A DNA stretch of 27,087 nucleotides from Desulfobacterales bacterium (GTDB lineage Bacteria; Desulfobacterota; Desulfobacteria; Desulfobacterales; UBA11574), in contig JAAXQD010000142.1 of the NCBI GenBank assembly GCA_012974475.1, positions 1 to 27,087 on the forward strand, read 5' to 3'. Shown here one piece after another: positions 16,482 to 24,810 of the stretch (its first letter is position 1; each line of letters starts with the position of its first letter). A program made the position numbers and the translations under genes. The notes beneath the pieces were generated by a model, which worked only from the letters and a program-made list of their open reading frames with translations, made no database searches and was not told the DNA's origin.

Positions 16482-17561
16482 CTATCTCAGTTTCAGCGTA
16501 CTCATGGAAATCAGCGCCAGTGCAATTGCGATGATCCAGAATCGAACAATGACCTTGGGTTCAGCCCATCCTTTGAGTTCAAAATGGTGGTGAAGGGGAG
16601 CCATTCGGAAAATCCGACGGCCGTTGGTCATTTTGAAAAAACCGACCTGAAAAATCACAGACAGCGTTTCGATGACAAAGAGCCCACCCACCAGAGCCAG
16701 CAGTATCTCCTGCTTGGTGATAACCGCCACGGTACCGATAGCTGCTCCCAGGGCCAGCGAGCCCACATCACCCATGAAAATTTGTGCGGGATATGAATTG
16801 AACCACAAAAAACCCAGGCCTGATCCGGCCATCGCTCCGCAGAAGACGGCAATCTCCCCACTCCCTGCAACGTAATTGATCTGCAGATAATCGGCGATCT
16901 TGAAGTGCCCTGCCACATAGGCAAAAACCATATATGCAGCTGAAGCGATGATAAAAGGCCCGATGGCAAGGCCATCAAGCCCATCGGTGATATTGACTGC
17001 ATTTGACGTGCCGATGATGACAAATGCAGCAAACAATATATATCCCCACCCGAGATCGGGTGATATATTTTTAAAAAACGGAACGGTCACCCGGGTGGAA
17101 AAGTCCGGAACCGTGTAGACCAGAATTCCCGCAACAATTGCCAGAATCGTCTGTAGCAGAAACTTGTTTCGAACATTTAACCCCTTGCTCTGCTTCTTGA
17201 TCTGCATGAGGTAGTCATCAACAAAACCGATAGCGCCATAACCCGTCGTCACCAGAAGGACGATCCAAACAAAATAATTGGTTAAATTGGTCCATAACAG
17301 GGTGGAAACAATGATTGAAAAAATGATCAGCGTCCCGCCCATGGTCGGCGTCCCGGCCTTTTTATGGTGTGTTTCCGGACCGTCATCCCTGATATACTGC
17401 CCGATCTGCATATAGCTCAGTTTTCGAATAACCCAAGGCCCCAGCAAAAAGCAGATTAAAAAAGCCGTCAAACTGGCATAGATCGTCCGGAAAGTAATGT
17501 ACCGGAATACATTAAAAACCGATATGGTTTTATGAAGCGGAAATAGTAGATGATATATCAT
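16482..17561 (-). CDS. mraY: phospho-MurNAc-pentapeptide translocase MraY
   Basis: Integral membrane enzyme that attaches phospho-MurNAc-pentapeptide to undecaprenyl phosphate, producing lipid I. 359 residues, close to E. coli MraY, with about ten helices. Conserved sites are GTPTMGG (70-76), the Asp pair FVDD (Asp115-Asp116), NAVNITDGLDG (187-197), the catalytic-site Asp265 in FMGDVGSLALG, and the histidine motif PLHHHFE (323-329), which distinguishes MraY from WecA-type enzymes. It sits between the murE-murF fusion (51 bp gap) and murD, as expected. Confidence 0.98.
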   Translation of the reverse strand: MIYHLLFPLHKTISVFNVFRYITFRTIYASLTAFLICFLLGPWVIRKLSYMQIGQYIRDDGPETHHKKAGTPTMGGTLIIFSIIVSTLLWTNLTNYFVWIVLLVTTGYGAIGFVDDYLMQIKKQSKGLNVRNKFLLQTILAIVAGILVYTVPDFSTRVTVPFFKNISPDLGWGYILFAAFVIIGTSNAVNITDGLDGLAIGPFIIASAAYMVFAYVAGHFKIADYLQINYVAGSGEIAVFCGAMAGSGLGFLWFNSYPAQIFMGDVGSLALGAAIGTVAVITKQEILLALVGGLFVIETLSVIFQVGFFKMTNGRRIFRMAPLHHHFELKGWAEPKVIVRFWIIAIALALISMSTLKLR

Positions 17562-17612
17562 TCTTTAATTATGCTTGAAGCGATAATATTTTGAAAAAAT
17601 TAAAATTTTACA

Positions 17613-20600
17613 TTAATTTTCATTGCCGGCCCAGCGAAGCAGCCCCTCAACAACCTTTTCCATGGCCATTCCCCTGGACCCCTTTACCAGAATCCAATCG
17701 CCGGCATCGAGCCGGCCGATGATGTCCTCCAGGATTTCTTCCCGGGTGCCTTTGAAAATAGCACTGGAGTCCATATGTTCTTCCAATGCACCGGTCATGA
17801 CATTTTCGGCGTAGTCGCCGGTTACATAAATCCTTTCCATACCGGACCCGGCGGCTTTGGAACCCATCTCCCGGTGCAGAGACTCGGCATGTTCCCCAAG
17901 TTCAAGCATGTCGCCTAAAATAAGGATTCCCCTGCCCTGACCCTTTAATGACTTAAGGGTCTTTATGGCGACCTCCATTGAACCCGGATTGGCATTATAT
18001 GTATCGTCGATGATTTGGACCCCTTTGCCGGTTTTAAGGATGTTCATCCGCCCCGGAACCGGTTTAAAATCTTCCAGGCCCTCCTTGATTTCACCGGCAG
18101 TTAACCCCAAAAGATGGCCCGCGGCCGCTGCTGCCAGTGCATTCGAAATCATGAAAACAGCCGGAGTTTTAAGATCGACCCAGATCCGTTCTCTTGGGAG
18201 CACCAGGACAAAAGAAAGTCCCGACGTTTTTTTCGTTATGGACTCGGCCCGGATTGCAGCATCTGCTGAAACGCCGAAGAGCAAAACATTCATAGAGGTT
18301 GTATCCGCCAGTTTTAAAAGTCTGGAATCATCTGCGTTGAGAACCGCCGTACCTCCCGGCTTAATTTTTCCCAGCAGTTCACCTTTGGCGTGCATGACGG
18401 CATCAAGGGAGCCCAACCCTTCAAGATGTGCAGGACCGATATTTGTAATAACCCCTAAATCCGGCAAACAGATTTGGGCGAGCCGTTCAATTTCTCCGGG
18501 TCTGTTCATACCCAGTTCCAAAACAGCCCACCGATGGTGTCGGTTAAGATTCAGCAGGGTCAGGGGAAGCCCGATTTCGTTGTTTAAATTCCCCTGGGTC
18601 GACAATGTACAAAAACGACGGGAAACGACGCCGGTTGTCATGTTTCGGGTGCTGGTCTTGCCGTTTGAGCCGGTTATGGCGATCACCGAAACATGGGTAC
18701 GTTTTCTGTTAAAGGCCGCAAGGTCGCCCAATGCTTTTCCGGTGTTATTTACCGTGATACACGTAACCCCGGGTGTTAACGATCTTAGTTCAGGCAATTT
18801 GTGGGTTCTATTCTTTTCCACCAGAAGTCCGCCGACGCCTTTTTTCATGACATCTTCAATAAAACTATGTCCGTCATGAACGTCGCCTTTAATTGCGACA
18901 AAGAAATCTTCAACAGATATCCTGCGAGAATCGATGGAGACCCCGGCAAACGTGGCATTGGAATCACCACAAAAAAGTTTTCCGCCGGTGGCTTCGAGAA
19001 TCTCAGCAGCGGTCCACGGTATCGGGGTGAGGGATGCGGACTTCGGGTTGGCAGTTTGAGGTTCCGAACACCCCTGAGATTTGGGGGCAGAACCCGGGCC
19101 GCCGATCATTGAGAGTGCTTTTCCCGCTTCTACTCTGTCATCAAAAGAAAGGGTCTGATCCCCGATGATTTGATAGGTTTCGTTGCCTTTGCCCGCGATC
19201 AGAACCGTATCTTCGGGCATAGAAGCCATCATTGCCAGCTGTATGGCGTTTCTTCGGTCGGGCTCGACAACGCATCCTTTTTTTTGAAACCCTTCGTTCA
19301 GATCCGATGGGATATAGATGTGCAACGGCAGTTTTTTGGTTCCAGTCAGAATCTCATCAATGATTTCCATGGGCGGTTCAGTTCTTGGATTATCCGACGT
19401 AACAATGACAAGATCAGAAAATCTCCCGGCGATTTCACCCATCTGCGGCCGTTTGGCTCTGTCCCGATTGCCGCCGCAACCAAATACGCAGATGAGTCGA
19501 CCCGGAGCCGATGATCGTAACGCGGACAGCACATTTTCAAGCGCATCCGGTGTGTGGGCATAATCGACATATACAAACCGGTTGTCGTCATTTGGAATGG
19601 TTTCAAGACGCCCGGGTACGACGCCCACCGATTCAATGCCGTCTTTGATAATATCCAATGAAACACCGAGGGCAATGCCGACACCGGTAGCGCAGAGAAT
19701 GTTTTCCAAATTATGTTGTCCCACCAGGCAAGATTTGATCTCAAAAAATCCTTCAGGCGTAGAAATTCTGCCTGAAATTCCGGTAAGGTTATGGTCGAAT
19801 CTTTCGGCCCATATATTGGTTTCGTCCGAAAAACCTGCGGAAAGAACAGAAATTTCACCCGATCTTGCCTCGAGCATATGGATCAGCTTTCTTCCTTTTT
19901 CATCATTGTGATTTATCACGGCCATGGCTCGGTCATTGCCCGATTTGGGCCCAAGGATTTCTGTAAAAAGCCTTTTTTTACACGACCAGTAGGACTCCAT
20001 ATCTTTGTGATAATCAAGGTGGTCCTGGGTCAGATTGGTAAAGACCGCCAAATCGAATTTACAGTTGAACACCCGGTCCAGATCCAGTGCATGTGAAGAG
20101 ACCTCCATGACAACATGGGTAATCCCTTCCTCAACCATTTGTGCCAGTATCTTCTGAAGATCCAATGATTCGGGCGTTGTTATCGGATTTTGAAAGGTCT
20201 TTCCCGAATAACGGTAATTTAGGGTTCCGATGACCCCCACGTTGATACCGGCTTGTGAAAGAATCTGCTCAATTAAAAATGCCGTGGTTGTTTTGCCGTT
20301 GGTGCCGGTGATACCGATCAAAAAAAGTTTTTCCGACGGATTCGAATAAAACCTGCCGGATATGGTCGCAAGGGCTCTTCGGGTATTTTCGACCTCTATA
20401 ATTACGAATTCTCTGTTCACGGGTTTCTGGGCAACAATTGCGGTTGCGCCTCTGGACAGTGCGTCATCGATAAAGTCATGTCCATCTGCAACAAGACCTT
20501 TTATGGCAACAAACAGTCCCCCCGGCTCAACATCCTGTGACCGGAAATGAATGGAACCTATTTCAGGGTCCGGTGAAAGCGAAAGGCTTGACGTATCCGG

Positions 20601-20708
20601 CTCATGGCGTTCGGTGTTCCGGGTATCCGTATTCGCTTCGCTGGGTTTCGCCCGTATTCCGTGAAATTTTACCGGATGGACCGTTTTTAATAAATTCGAA
20701 AGCTGCAC
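17613..20708 (-). CDS. murEF: bifunctional MurE-MurF ligase fusion
   Basis: One 1031-residue frame carries two consecutive Mur ligases: MurE (UDP-MurNAc-tripeptide synthesis, adding diaminopimelate) and MurF (adding D-Ala-D-Ala). MurE part, about 1-540: FRSQDVEPGGLFVAIKG, P-loop GTNGKTTT (134-141), NLTQDHLDYH, VDYAHTPDAL, and DNPRTEPP (439-446), the motif that goes with meso-diaminopimelate specificity. MurF part, about 567-1031: SIDSRRISVEDFFVAIKG, P-loop GSNGKTST (680-687), LNADDS, DDTYNANPGSM. A Pro/Ser-rich linker (about 541-566) joins them with no stop or frameshift. The start is GTG at 20708, 7 nt after AAGG, overlapping the ftsI end by 22 bp. A stretch of about 30 residues (18-47) with Ser, Thr and charged residues looks inserted in the MurE N-domain. 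Confidence 0.95.
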   Translation of the reverse strand: MQLSNLLKTVHPVKFHGIRAKPSEANTDTRNTERHEPDTSSLSLSPDPEIGSIHFRSQDVEPGGLFVAIKGLVADGHDFIDDALSRGATAIVAQKPVNREFVIIEVENTRRALATISGRFYSNPSEKLFLIGITGTNGKTTTAFLIEQILSQAGINVGVIGTLNYRYSGKTFQNPITTPESLDLQKILAQMVEEGITHVVMEVSSHALDLDRVFNCKFDLAVFTNLTQDHLDYHKDMESYWSCKKRLFTEILGPKSGNDRAMAVINHNDEKGRKLIHMLEARSGEISVLSAGFSDETNIWAERFDHNLTGISGRISTPEGFFEIKSCLVGQHNLENILCATGVGIALGVSLDIIKDGIESVGVVPGRLETIPNDDNRFVYVDYAHTPDALENVLSALRSSAPGRLICVFGCGGNRDRAKRPQMGEIAGRFSDLVIVTSDNPRTEPPMEIIDEILTGTKKLPLHIYIPSDLNEGFQKKGCVVEPDRRNAIQLAMMASMPEDTVLIAGKGNETYQIIGDQTLSFDDRVEAGKALSMIGGPGSAPKSQGCSEPQTANPKSASLTPIPWTAAEILEATGGKLFCGDSNATFAGVSIDSRRISVEDFFVAIKGDVHDGHSFIEDVMKKGVGGLLVEKNRTHKLPELRSLTPGVTCITVNNTGKALGDLAAFNRKRTHVSVIAITGSNGKTSTRNMTTGVVSRRFCTLSTQGNLNNEIGLPLTLLNLNRHHRWAVLELGMNRPGEIERLAQICLPDLGVITNIGPAHLEGLGSLDAVMHAKGELLGKIKPGGTAVLNADDSRLLKLADTTSMNVLLFGVSADAAIRAESITKKTSGLSFVLVLPRERIWVDLKTPAVFMISNALAAAAAGHLLGLTAGEIKEGLEDFKPVPGRMNILKTGKGVQIIDDTYNANPGSMEVAIKTLKSLKGQGRGILILGDMLELGEHAESLHREMGSKAAGSGMERIYVTGDYAENVMTGALEEHMDSSAIFKGTREEILEDIIGRLDAGDWILVKGSRGMAMEKVVEGLLRWAGNEN

Positions 20709-22426
20709 GCTTTTGCCTTGTTCCCCAGAGAGACGATGAGTCCGTCTGTTTTGCTTTTGGGTGATATATTCATATAGGCCAGGGTTTTCTGAGCAATATT
20801 TTTAAATGCCGGAGCCGCAACGGTACCCCCGTAATGCTGTCGTTTGGGCTCGTCAATAACCACCAAAATTGCAACTTTCGGGTGTTCCGAAGGTACAAAG
20901 CCGAGAAAAGATGATACATATTTCCCGTTCGCATACCCGCCGTTTTTACCGATTTTCTGTGCTGTTCCTGTTTTTCCGCAAACGGAATACCCCTCGAGTG
21001 CAGCATTGACACCGGTGCCCCCTTCGGTGGTGACGGTCTGCATGATCCGGGTTAAGGTTCTGGCGGTTTTTTCTGAAATTACCCGCCGCCCTTTACTTGG
21101 GGCAAAGCTTTTTATGAGGCGTCCATTGTGATCGGTAATGGCCTGAACAACATAGGGCTTCATGAAAATCCCTTTGTTCGCAATGGCAGACGTGGCGGCG
21201 ACGAGCTGCAATGCTGAAACCGATACCCCCTGTCCGAAGGATATGGTGCCGGCGTCGATTTTTGTCCACTTTTTGAAAGATGCCAGACTGCCGGCGGTTT
21301 CTCCGGGACAGTCTATTCCGGTTTTTGTTCCGAAACCGAAATTGCGCAGTGTTCTGAATAGATATTCAGACCCTGTTTTGGTGCTGAATTTGATGGCGCC
21401 GATATTGCTCGAATATTTGATAATCTGTTGCAAAGAAAGCCATCCATACTCGTGGGTGTCGTGAACAACGTGCCTGCCCACCCGATACGCACCGTTTTCG
21501 CAATAAAAGATACTGTTCGGCGAGCTGCTGCCGGACTCTATTGCCGCTGCGGCACTAAAGATCTTCATGGTTGAACCCGGTTCAAAGGGATCGGTGATCA
21601 CCCGATTTCGCCATAGCTCCTGGTCGAACTCATTTAAGGCATTGGGATTTAAAAAAGGAAAGTGTGCCAGCGCCAATACGGCGCCGGTGCCGGTGGCCAT
21701 TACAACGGCCATTCCGGATTCTGCCGAAAATTTTGTCACCGTTTCGGCCAGGGTTTTTTCAGCAATGTATTGGATGTTGCTGTCAATGGTGAGAACAAGA
21801 TTTTTTCCGCTGGAATCTGAACCGGTTATGTTTTCAGCCTCAAATCCACGACCGTGAGCATCCCTTAAAACCGTATATCGGGAAACAGCTCCCTTGAGAT
21901 CATCGTTGTAATAAAATTCGATCCCTTCCAGGCCGTGATCGTCAATATCGGTAAATCCAACGAGCTGGGAGCCGAGTGTTTTGTTGGGATAAAATCGCTT
22001 GTGTTCACGTAAAAAACCAAGGCCGTCGATGTTGAGATTCTTGACGGTTTCGGCCTCTTTGGGGGTTACTTTTCTTTTGATCCATACAAACTTTTTTTCA
22101 GAAGTAAGTCTTTTGGCAAGCACATTACGATTGATTTTCAGCGCCTTTGCAAGTGATTTTGCTGCGGCCTTCGGGTCTTTTATTTGTGGCGGGTGCGCAG
22201 AAATAGAGGTAACATCGATACTGACCGCCATTTCCCTTAGGTTTCTATCGTAAATTGTTCCGCGTTTTCCAGAAGATTTTAAAGACACTTCATACTGGTT
22301 TGCAGCTTTCTCGGACAGCCAGGAACGGCAAAAAATCTGAAGATACATCGCTTTGGCACCAATAATGGTAAAAAAGAGTGTAAAGACAATTCCTACGATG
22401 ATCACGCGAAATTTTATCTGTTTCAT
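20687..22426 (-). CDS. ftsI: septal peptidoglycan transpeptidase FtsI (PBP3)
   Basis: Class B penicillin-binding protein that cross-links septal peptidoglycan with FtsW. 579 residues: a short cytoplasmic N-terminus, one membrane helix (about 7-28), the pedestal domain starting KRGTIYDRN (54-62), and the transpeptidase domain with the catalytic serine in S285-T-M-K288, the second motif S339-S-N341, and the KTG triad at 485-487 (CGKTGTAQ). No PASTA repeats follow. The C-terminal coding sequence runs 22 bp into the murE-murF start. The ATG at 22426 is 67 bp after ftsL and lacks a clear Shine-Dalgarno. Confidence 0.96.
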   Translation of the reverse strand: MKQIKFRVIIVGIVFTLFFTIIGAKAMYLQIFCRSWLSEKAANQYEVSLKSSGKRGTIYDRNLREMAVSIDVTSISAHPPQIKDPKAAAKSLAKALKINRNVLAKRLTSEKKFVWIKRKVTPKEAETVKNLNIDGLGFLREHKRFYPNKTLGSQLVGFTDIDDHGLEGIEFYYNDDLKGAVSRYTVLRDAHGRGFEAENITGSDSSGKNLVLTIDSNIQYIAEKTLAETVTKFSAESGMAVVMATGTGAVLALAHFPFLNPNALNEFDQELWRNRVITDPFEPGSTMKIFSAAAAIESGSSSPNSIFYCENGAYRVGRHVVHDTHEYGWLSLQQIIKYSSNIGAIKFSTKTGSEYLFRTLRNFGFGTKTGIDCPGETAGSLASFKKWTKIDAGTISFGQGVSVSALQLVAATSAIANKGIFMKPYVVQAITDHNGRLIKSFAPSKGRRVISEKTARTLTRIMQTVTTEGGTGVNAALEGYSVCGKTGTAQKIGKNGGYANGKYVSSFLGFVPSEHPKVAILVVIDEPKRQHYGGTVAAPAFKNIAQKTLAYMNISPKSKTDGLIVSLGNKAKACSFRIY

Positions 22427-22493
22427 ATTAAAATAGTGCCGTGTATCGCAAATTCATACACCAAAGAATTCAGTATGATACGGTTTTTAGATA

Positions 22494-22757
22494 TCATGGA
22501 ATAACAATCGTCTGTTTCTGAGTGGGCGTTACCAGGCCAAGTTGGTTTTTTGCTATTTTTGCGATTCGTTCCGGTGATTTTAAGCTTGCCATCTCAATCT
22601 TCAAGTTGGTCTGCAAGGCCACAAGTTCATGCTGTTTTTGGGTCTCTTTTGAAATTTCGTAGCCGACCCCGATACAGTTGACACGGCACCAGGTATATAG
22701 GAAAAGTTCAGCAATAAATACGGTCATGATAACGATCCAGATTCCCGTTATTTTCAT
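22494..22757 (-). CDS. ftsL: cell division protein FtsL
   Basis: Small bitopic divisome protein that binds FtsB and FtsQ and helps activate FtsWI. 87 residues: a short N-terminus, one membrane helix (about 5-25), then a periplasmic coiled-coil stretch (KETQKQHELVALQTNLKIEM) and a conserved-type end in which SPERIAKIAKNQLGLVTP matches the usual 'p.rie..Ar..LGm..P' pattern. Sequence conservation of FtsL is low, so the call also rests on length, topology and the location between rsmH and ftsI. AAAGG precedes the ATG at 22757. Confidence 0.88.
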   Translation of the reverse strand: MKITGIWIVIMTVFIAELFLYTWCRVNCIGVGYEISKETQKQHELVALQTNLKIEMASLKSPERIAKIAKNQLGLVTPTQKQTIVIP

Positions 22758-22788
22758 ATCGCCTTTTTTTTTCGTGTTTTCCGGGCCA

Positions 22789-23727
22789 TTATATCTTTTC
22801 CGCTGCTCTCAATTTTGTACTTCTTGACATGGGATTTCTTGCAATCTCGTCTTTTGTAGGACGAACGATCTTTTTTGTCAGTATGCGAATGACCGATTTT
22901 TGATCACAAACACATTGGGGGAAATCGGGTGGACACACACACGATTTTTCCAAAGCTTTTAATCGATGTTTTACAATTCGGTCTTCAAGGGAGTGGAAAG
23001 ATAGAATACAGAGACGACCTTTGGGAGTGAGGAGATCCGCAACGTTTTTCATGAATAAATCGAGCATTTCAAGCTCCCTGTTTACGGCAATTCTAAGCGC
23101 CATGAAAACCCGTGTTGCCGGATGAATTTTTTGATTAAACAGTGCAGGCTTTGGAATAGCATCGCATACGATCCGGGCCAGATGTTTGCTGGACCTTATG
23201 GGGTTGCGATTCCGCTGCTGAACTATTTTTCTTGCGATTTGTGCTGACCAGCGTTCCTCTCCATATTCCTGAAATATTTTCCTTAGGCTATTTCCCGCCA
23301 TCCGATTGATTAAATCTTCCGCTGTTGTGTCCGCCGCTGTGCTCATCCTCATATCCAGCGGTTCATCCCTTTTAAAACTGAAACCACGACCGCTTGATTC
23401 GATCTGATGAAGTGAAAGCCCAAGATCAAGGAGAATTCCGTCCACTGATTTTATCTTTAACTGCCCAAGAAAATCAGGGAGATATATAAAGTTTTCGTGA
23501 AAGAGGTGGACGCTTAAGTCCAACGGTTCTAAAATTTTTCTTGCGTTTTGGATGGCATCTATATCTTGGTCGATGCCGATAAAGACGCCACCCGGCATGA
23601 TTTTTTTGCATATTGCCCTGGCATGTCCCGAACCTCCAAGAGTACAATCAGCATAGATTTTTCCGGGTCTGCAGTTCAGATAGCGGAGCACTTCATGAAG
23701 CATTACAGGAGTATGTTTGAATGACAT
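22789..23727 (-). CDS. rsmH: 16S rRNA m4C1402 methyltransferase RsmH (MraW)
   Basis: SAM-dependent enzyme that N4-methylates C1402 in the 16S rRNA decoding centre. 312 residues, family length. The start HTPVMLHEVL is typical, followed by the SAM-binding ADCTLGGSGHA (27-36) and IGIDQDIDA, the GILLDLGLSLHQI strand, and FSFKRDEPLDMRM. The C-terminal part includes FMALRIAVNRELE and LCILSFHSLEDRIVK, both family signatures. The ATG at 23727 is 4 bp after the mraZ stop, so the two genes are tightly coupled. Confidence 0.97.
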   Translation of the reverse strand: MSFKHTPVMLHEVLRYLNCRPGKIYADCTLGGSGHARAICKKIMPGGVFIGIDQDIDAIQNARKILEPLDLSVHLFHENFIYLPDFLGQLKIKSVDGILLDLGLSLHQIESSGRGFSFKRDEPLDMRMSTAADTTAEDLINRMAGNSLRKIFQEYGEERWSAQIARKIVQQRNRNPIRSSKHLARIVCDAIPKPALFNQKIHPATRVFMALRIAVNRELEMLDLFMKNVADLLTPKGRLCILSFHSLEDRIVKHRLKALEKSCVCPPDFPQCVCDQKSVIRILTKKIVRPTKDEIARNPMSRSTKLRAAEKI

Positions 23728-23731
23728 ACAA

Positions 23732-24178
23732 TTAGAGCCCTAATTTAGCGATTTCGTTTCTTACATCCTCCTTTTTCATATCTTTTTCCAGATGCATATT
23801 CTCCTGGTCCCAATTTTCCCGTGACCATATTTCAAAATGATCGAGAACGCCAACCAGTACGATTTCTCTGTCTAACCCTGCATATTCTCTCAAATTCTGC
23901 GGTATCAAAACACGATCCTGTTTGTCGCAGAGACATTCAAAAGATCCGCCGATAAAGACCCTTCTGAATCGGCGCATACTCTCGCTTTTCTCGGCAAGGG
24001 ACAATATACGGTTCTCGATTTTACGCCACCCGTCATAGGTATAGGCCACAAGCCCCCGGTCCATCCTGGAAAACATGACACCATAAGATCCGTCTGCTTT
24101 TATCATGTCACGGAATCTGGCAGGAACGATGATGCGTCCTTTGGTATCGATGGTATGAAATGAGCTTCCTCGAAACAT
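23732..24178 (-). CDS. mraZ: transcriptional regulator MraZ
   Basis: DNA-binding regulator and first gene of the dcw cluster; in other bacteria it forms a ring-shaped oligomer and controls its own operon. 148 residues with two tandem AbrB-like (SpoVT-fold) halves, each with the family's D...R motif: DTKGRIIVPARFRD (from Asp11) and DKQDRVLIPQNLREY (from Asp85). A GGAG ribosome site lies 5 nt before the ATG at 24178. Immediately upstream are two GTGGA repeats 10 bp apart (24193-24210) and a promoter with a consensus TTGACA, fitting autoregulation. Confidence 0.97.
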   Translation of the reverse strand: MFRGSSFHTIDTKGRIIVPARFRDMIKADGSYGVMFSRMDRGLVAYTYDGWRKIENRILSLAEKSESMRRFRRVFIGGSFECLCDKQDRVLIPQNLREYAGLDREIVLVGVLDHFEIWSRENWDQENMHLEKDMKKEDVRNEIAKLGL

Positions 24179-24192
24179 ATTTCTCCAGAGTT

Positions 24193-24210
24193 ATCCACTT
24201 TAATCCACTT
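24193..24210 (-). promoter_or_regulatory. MraZ operator: two AAGTGGAT repeats
   Basis: On the minus strand AAGTGGAT occurs twice with a 10 bp period (24203-24210 and 24193-24200). Known MraZ boxes are GTGG/TGGG-type direct repeats with 10 bp spacing upstream of mraZ. Here they lie about 15-32 bp before the mraZ ATG and at the predicted transcription start, a position suited to repression. Confidence 0.7.
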
Positions 24211-24217
24211 TTCTTGT

Positions 24218-24246
24218 TTAAAAGTACATTTTTGGATAAATGTCAA
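24218..24246 (-). promoter_or_regulatory. sigma70-like promoter of the dcw operon
   Basis: Minus strand: -35 TTGACA (24241-24246), 17 bp spacer, -10 TTTTAA (24218-24223, 3 of 6 to consensus). The predicted start near 24211 falls at the edge of the MraZ repeats. AT-rich DNA continues upstream and could act as an UP element. Confidence 0.55.
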
Positions 24247-24320
24247 GGAAAATAAATGAATATAAAATATTTTTTTATAATAATTTATAAATGTTAAAGG
24301 AAAATATTATATTAAATATT

Positions 24321-24343
24321 AAGTGGAGCAAAGTGGATATAAT
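24321..24343 (+). promoter_or_regulatory. second, opposite-facing MraZ-type repeat pair with overlapping TATAAT
   Basis: On the plus strand AAGTGGA occurs at 24321-24327 and 24331-24337, again with a 10 bp period, and a perfect TATAAT follows at 24338-24343. This mirrors the mraZ operator about 110 bp away. No clear -35 is present. It could drive or repress a rightward transcript toward the MFS gene, or let MraZ bridge both sites. Confidence 0.45.
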
Positions 24344-24810
24344 TTGCACATTTTGGGTATTGTGAGGATATTCCGGAAAACAGAAGGGCGCTTCGGTGAC
24401 GCTTCTGGAGGGTCGAAAAAATGATCAATCTATCTTAACTATCTATTTTTTAATTATTTTCAATGTGTTCACTCCCAATGGATGCCCAAAGACAACCTGA
24501 AACGCAACATGGCAAAACAGACCGAATCCTGGTCGGAAGAACATCGAAGTTTTCTTCCCGATGTAATGGGCGCCCCCCAAAGAATCCCTTGAAACCAAAG
24601 GTCAAAATTTTCAAAGCGGCACCTTATAAAGTGCATCATGATGATGTCAATATAGAATTGCCATTAATACAATCCGCTATTTCTCCCTTGATTTTACCGG
24701 CGCCTTTCTATATCTATTTTTATTTTTTCCGGCTCGCTCATATCAGATCCATTATAAGGGTTAACCCATTGACACCAAAAAATTTTCCCGATTCATTGGC
24801 CGCATCCCAA
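24344..24810. other. 467 bp with no supported gene, upstream of the MFS transporter
   Basis: An in-frame extension of the MFS frame exists back to 24463, but its sequence is not transporter-like and the first membrane helix follows ATG 24811 closely. A 36-residue frame at 24482-24592 (MPKDNLKRNMAKQTESW...) reads somewhat protein-like but has no ribosome site. A TTGACA at 24769-24774 with TTCATT 17 bp later (24792-24797) could be a weak promoter for the MFS gene. A TTCG-loop-like hairpin (24383-24407) has no T-tract. Confidence 0.4.

Noticed and set aside
17965..18879. 304-codon open frame on the plus strand opposite the MurF part
   Set aside because: It is antisense to a clearly conserved enzyme, has Ser/Pro/Arg-rich composition typical of reverse-frame shadows, and no family resemblance or ribosome site.
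24189..24340. DnaA-box-like TTATCCAC sequences in an AT-rich stretch, suggesting a replication origin
   Set aside because: The motifs are regularly spaced GTGGA repeats next to mraZ, which fit MraZ operators better; there are only near-matches to the DnaA box and no dnaA, dnaN or other origin genes.
24482..24592. 36-residue frame upstream of the MFS gene
   Set aside because: Somewhat protein-like, but no ribosome binding site, no homology I can name and no promoter at a suitable distance that I can support.
24463..24810. 116-residue N-terminal extension of the MFS transporter
   Set aside because: The sequence is not transporter-like, and the family-like protein starts at ATG 24811 directly before TM1.
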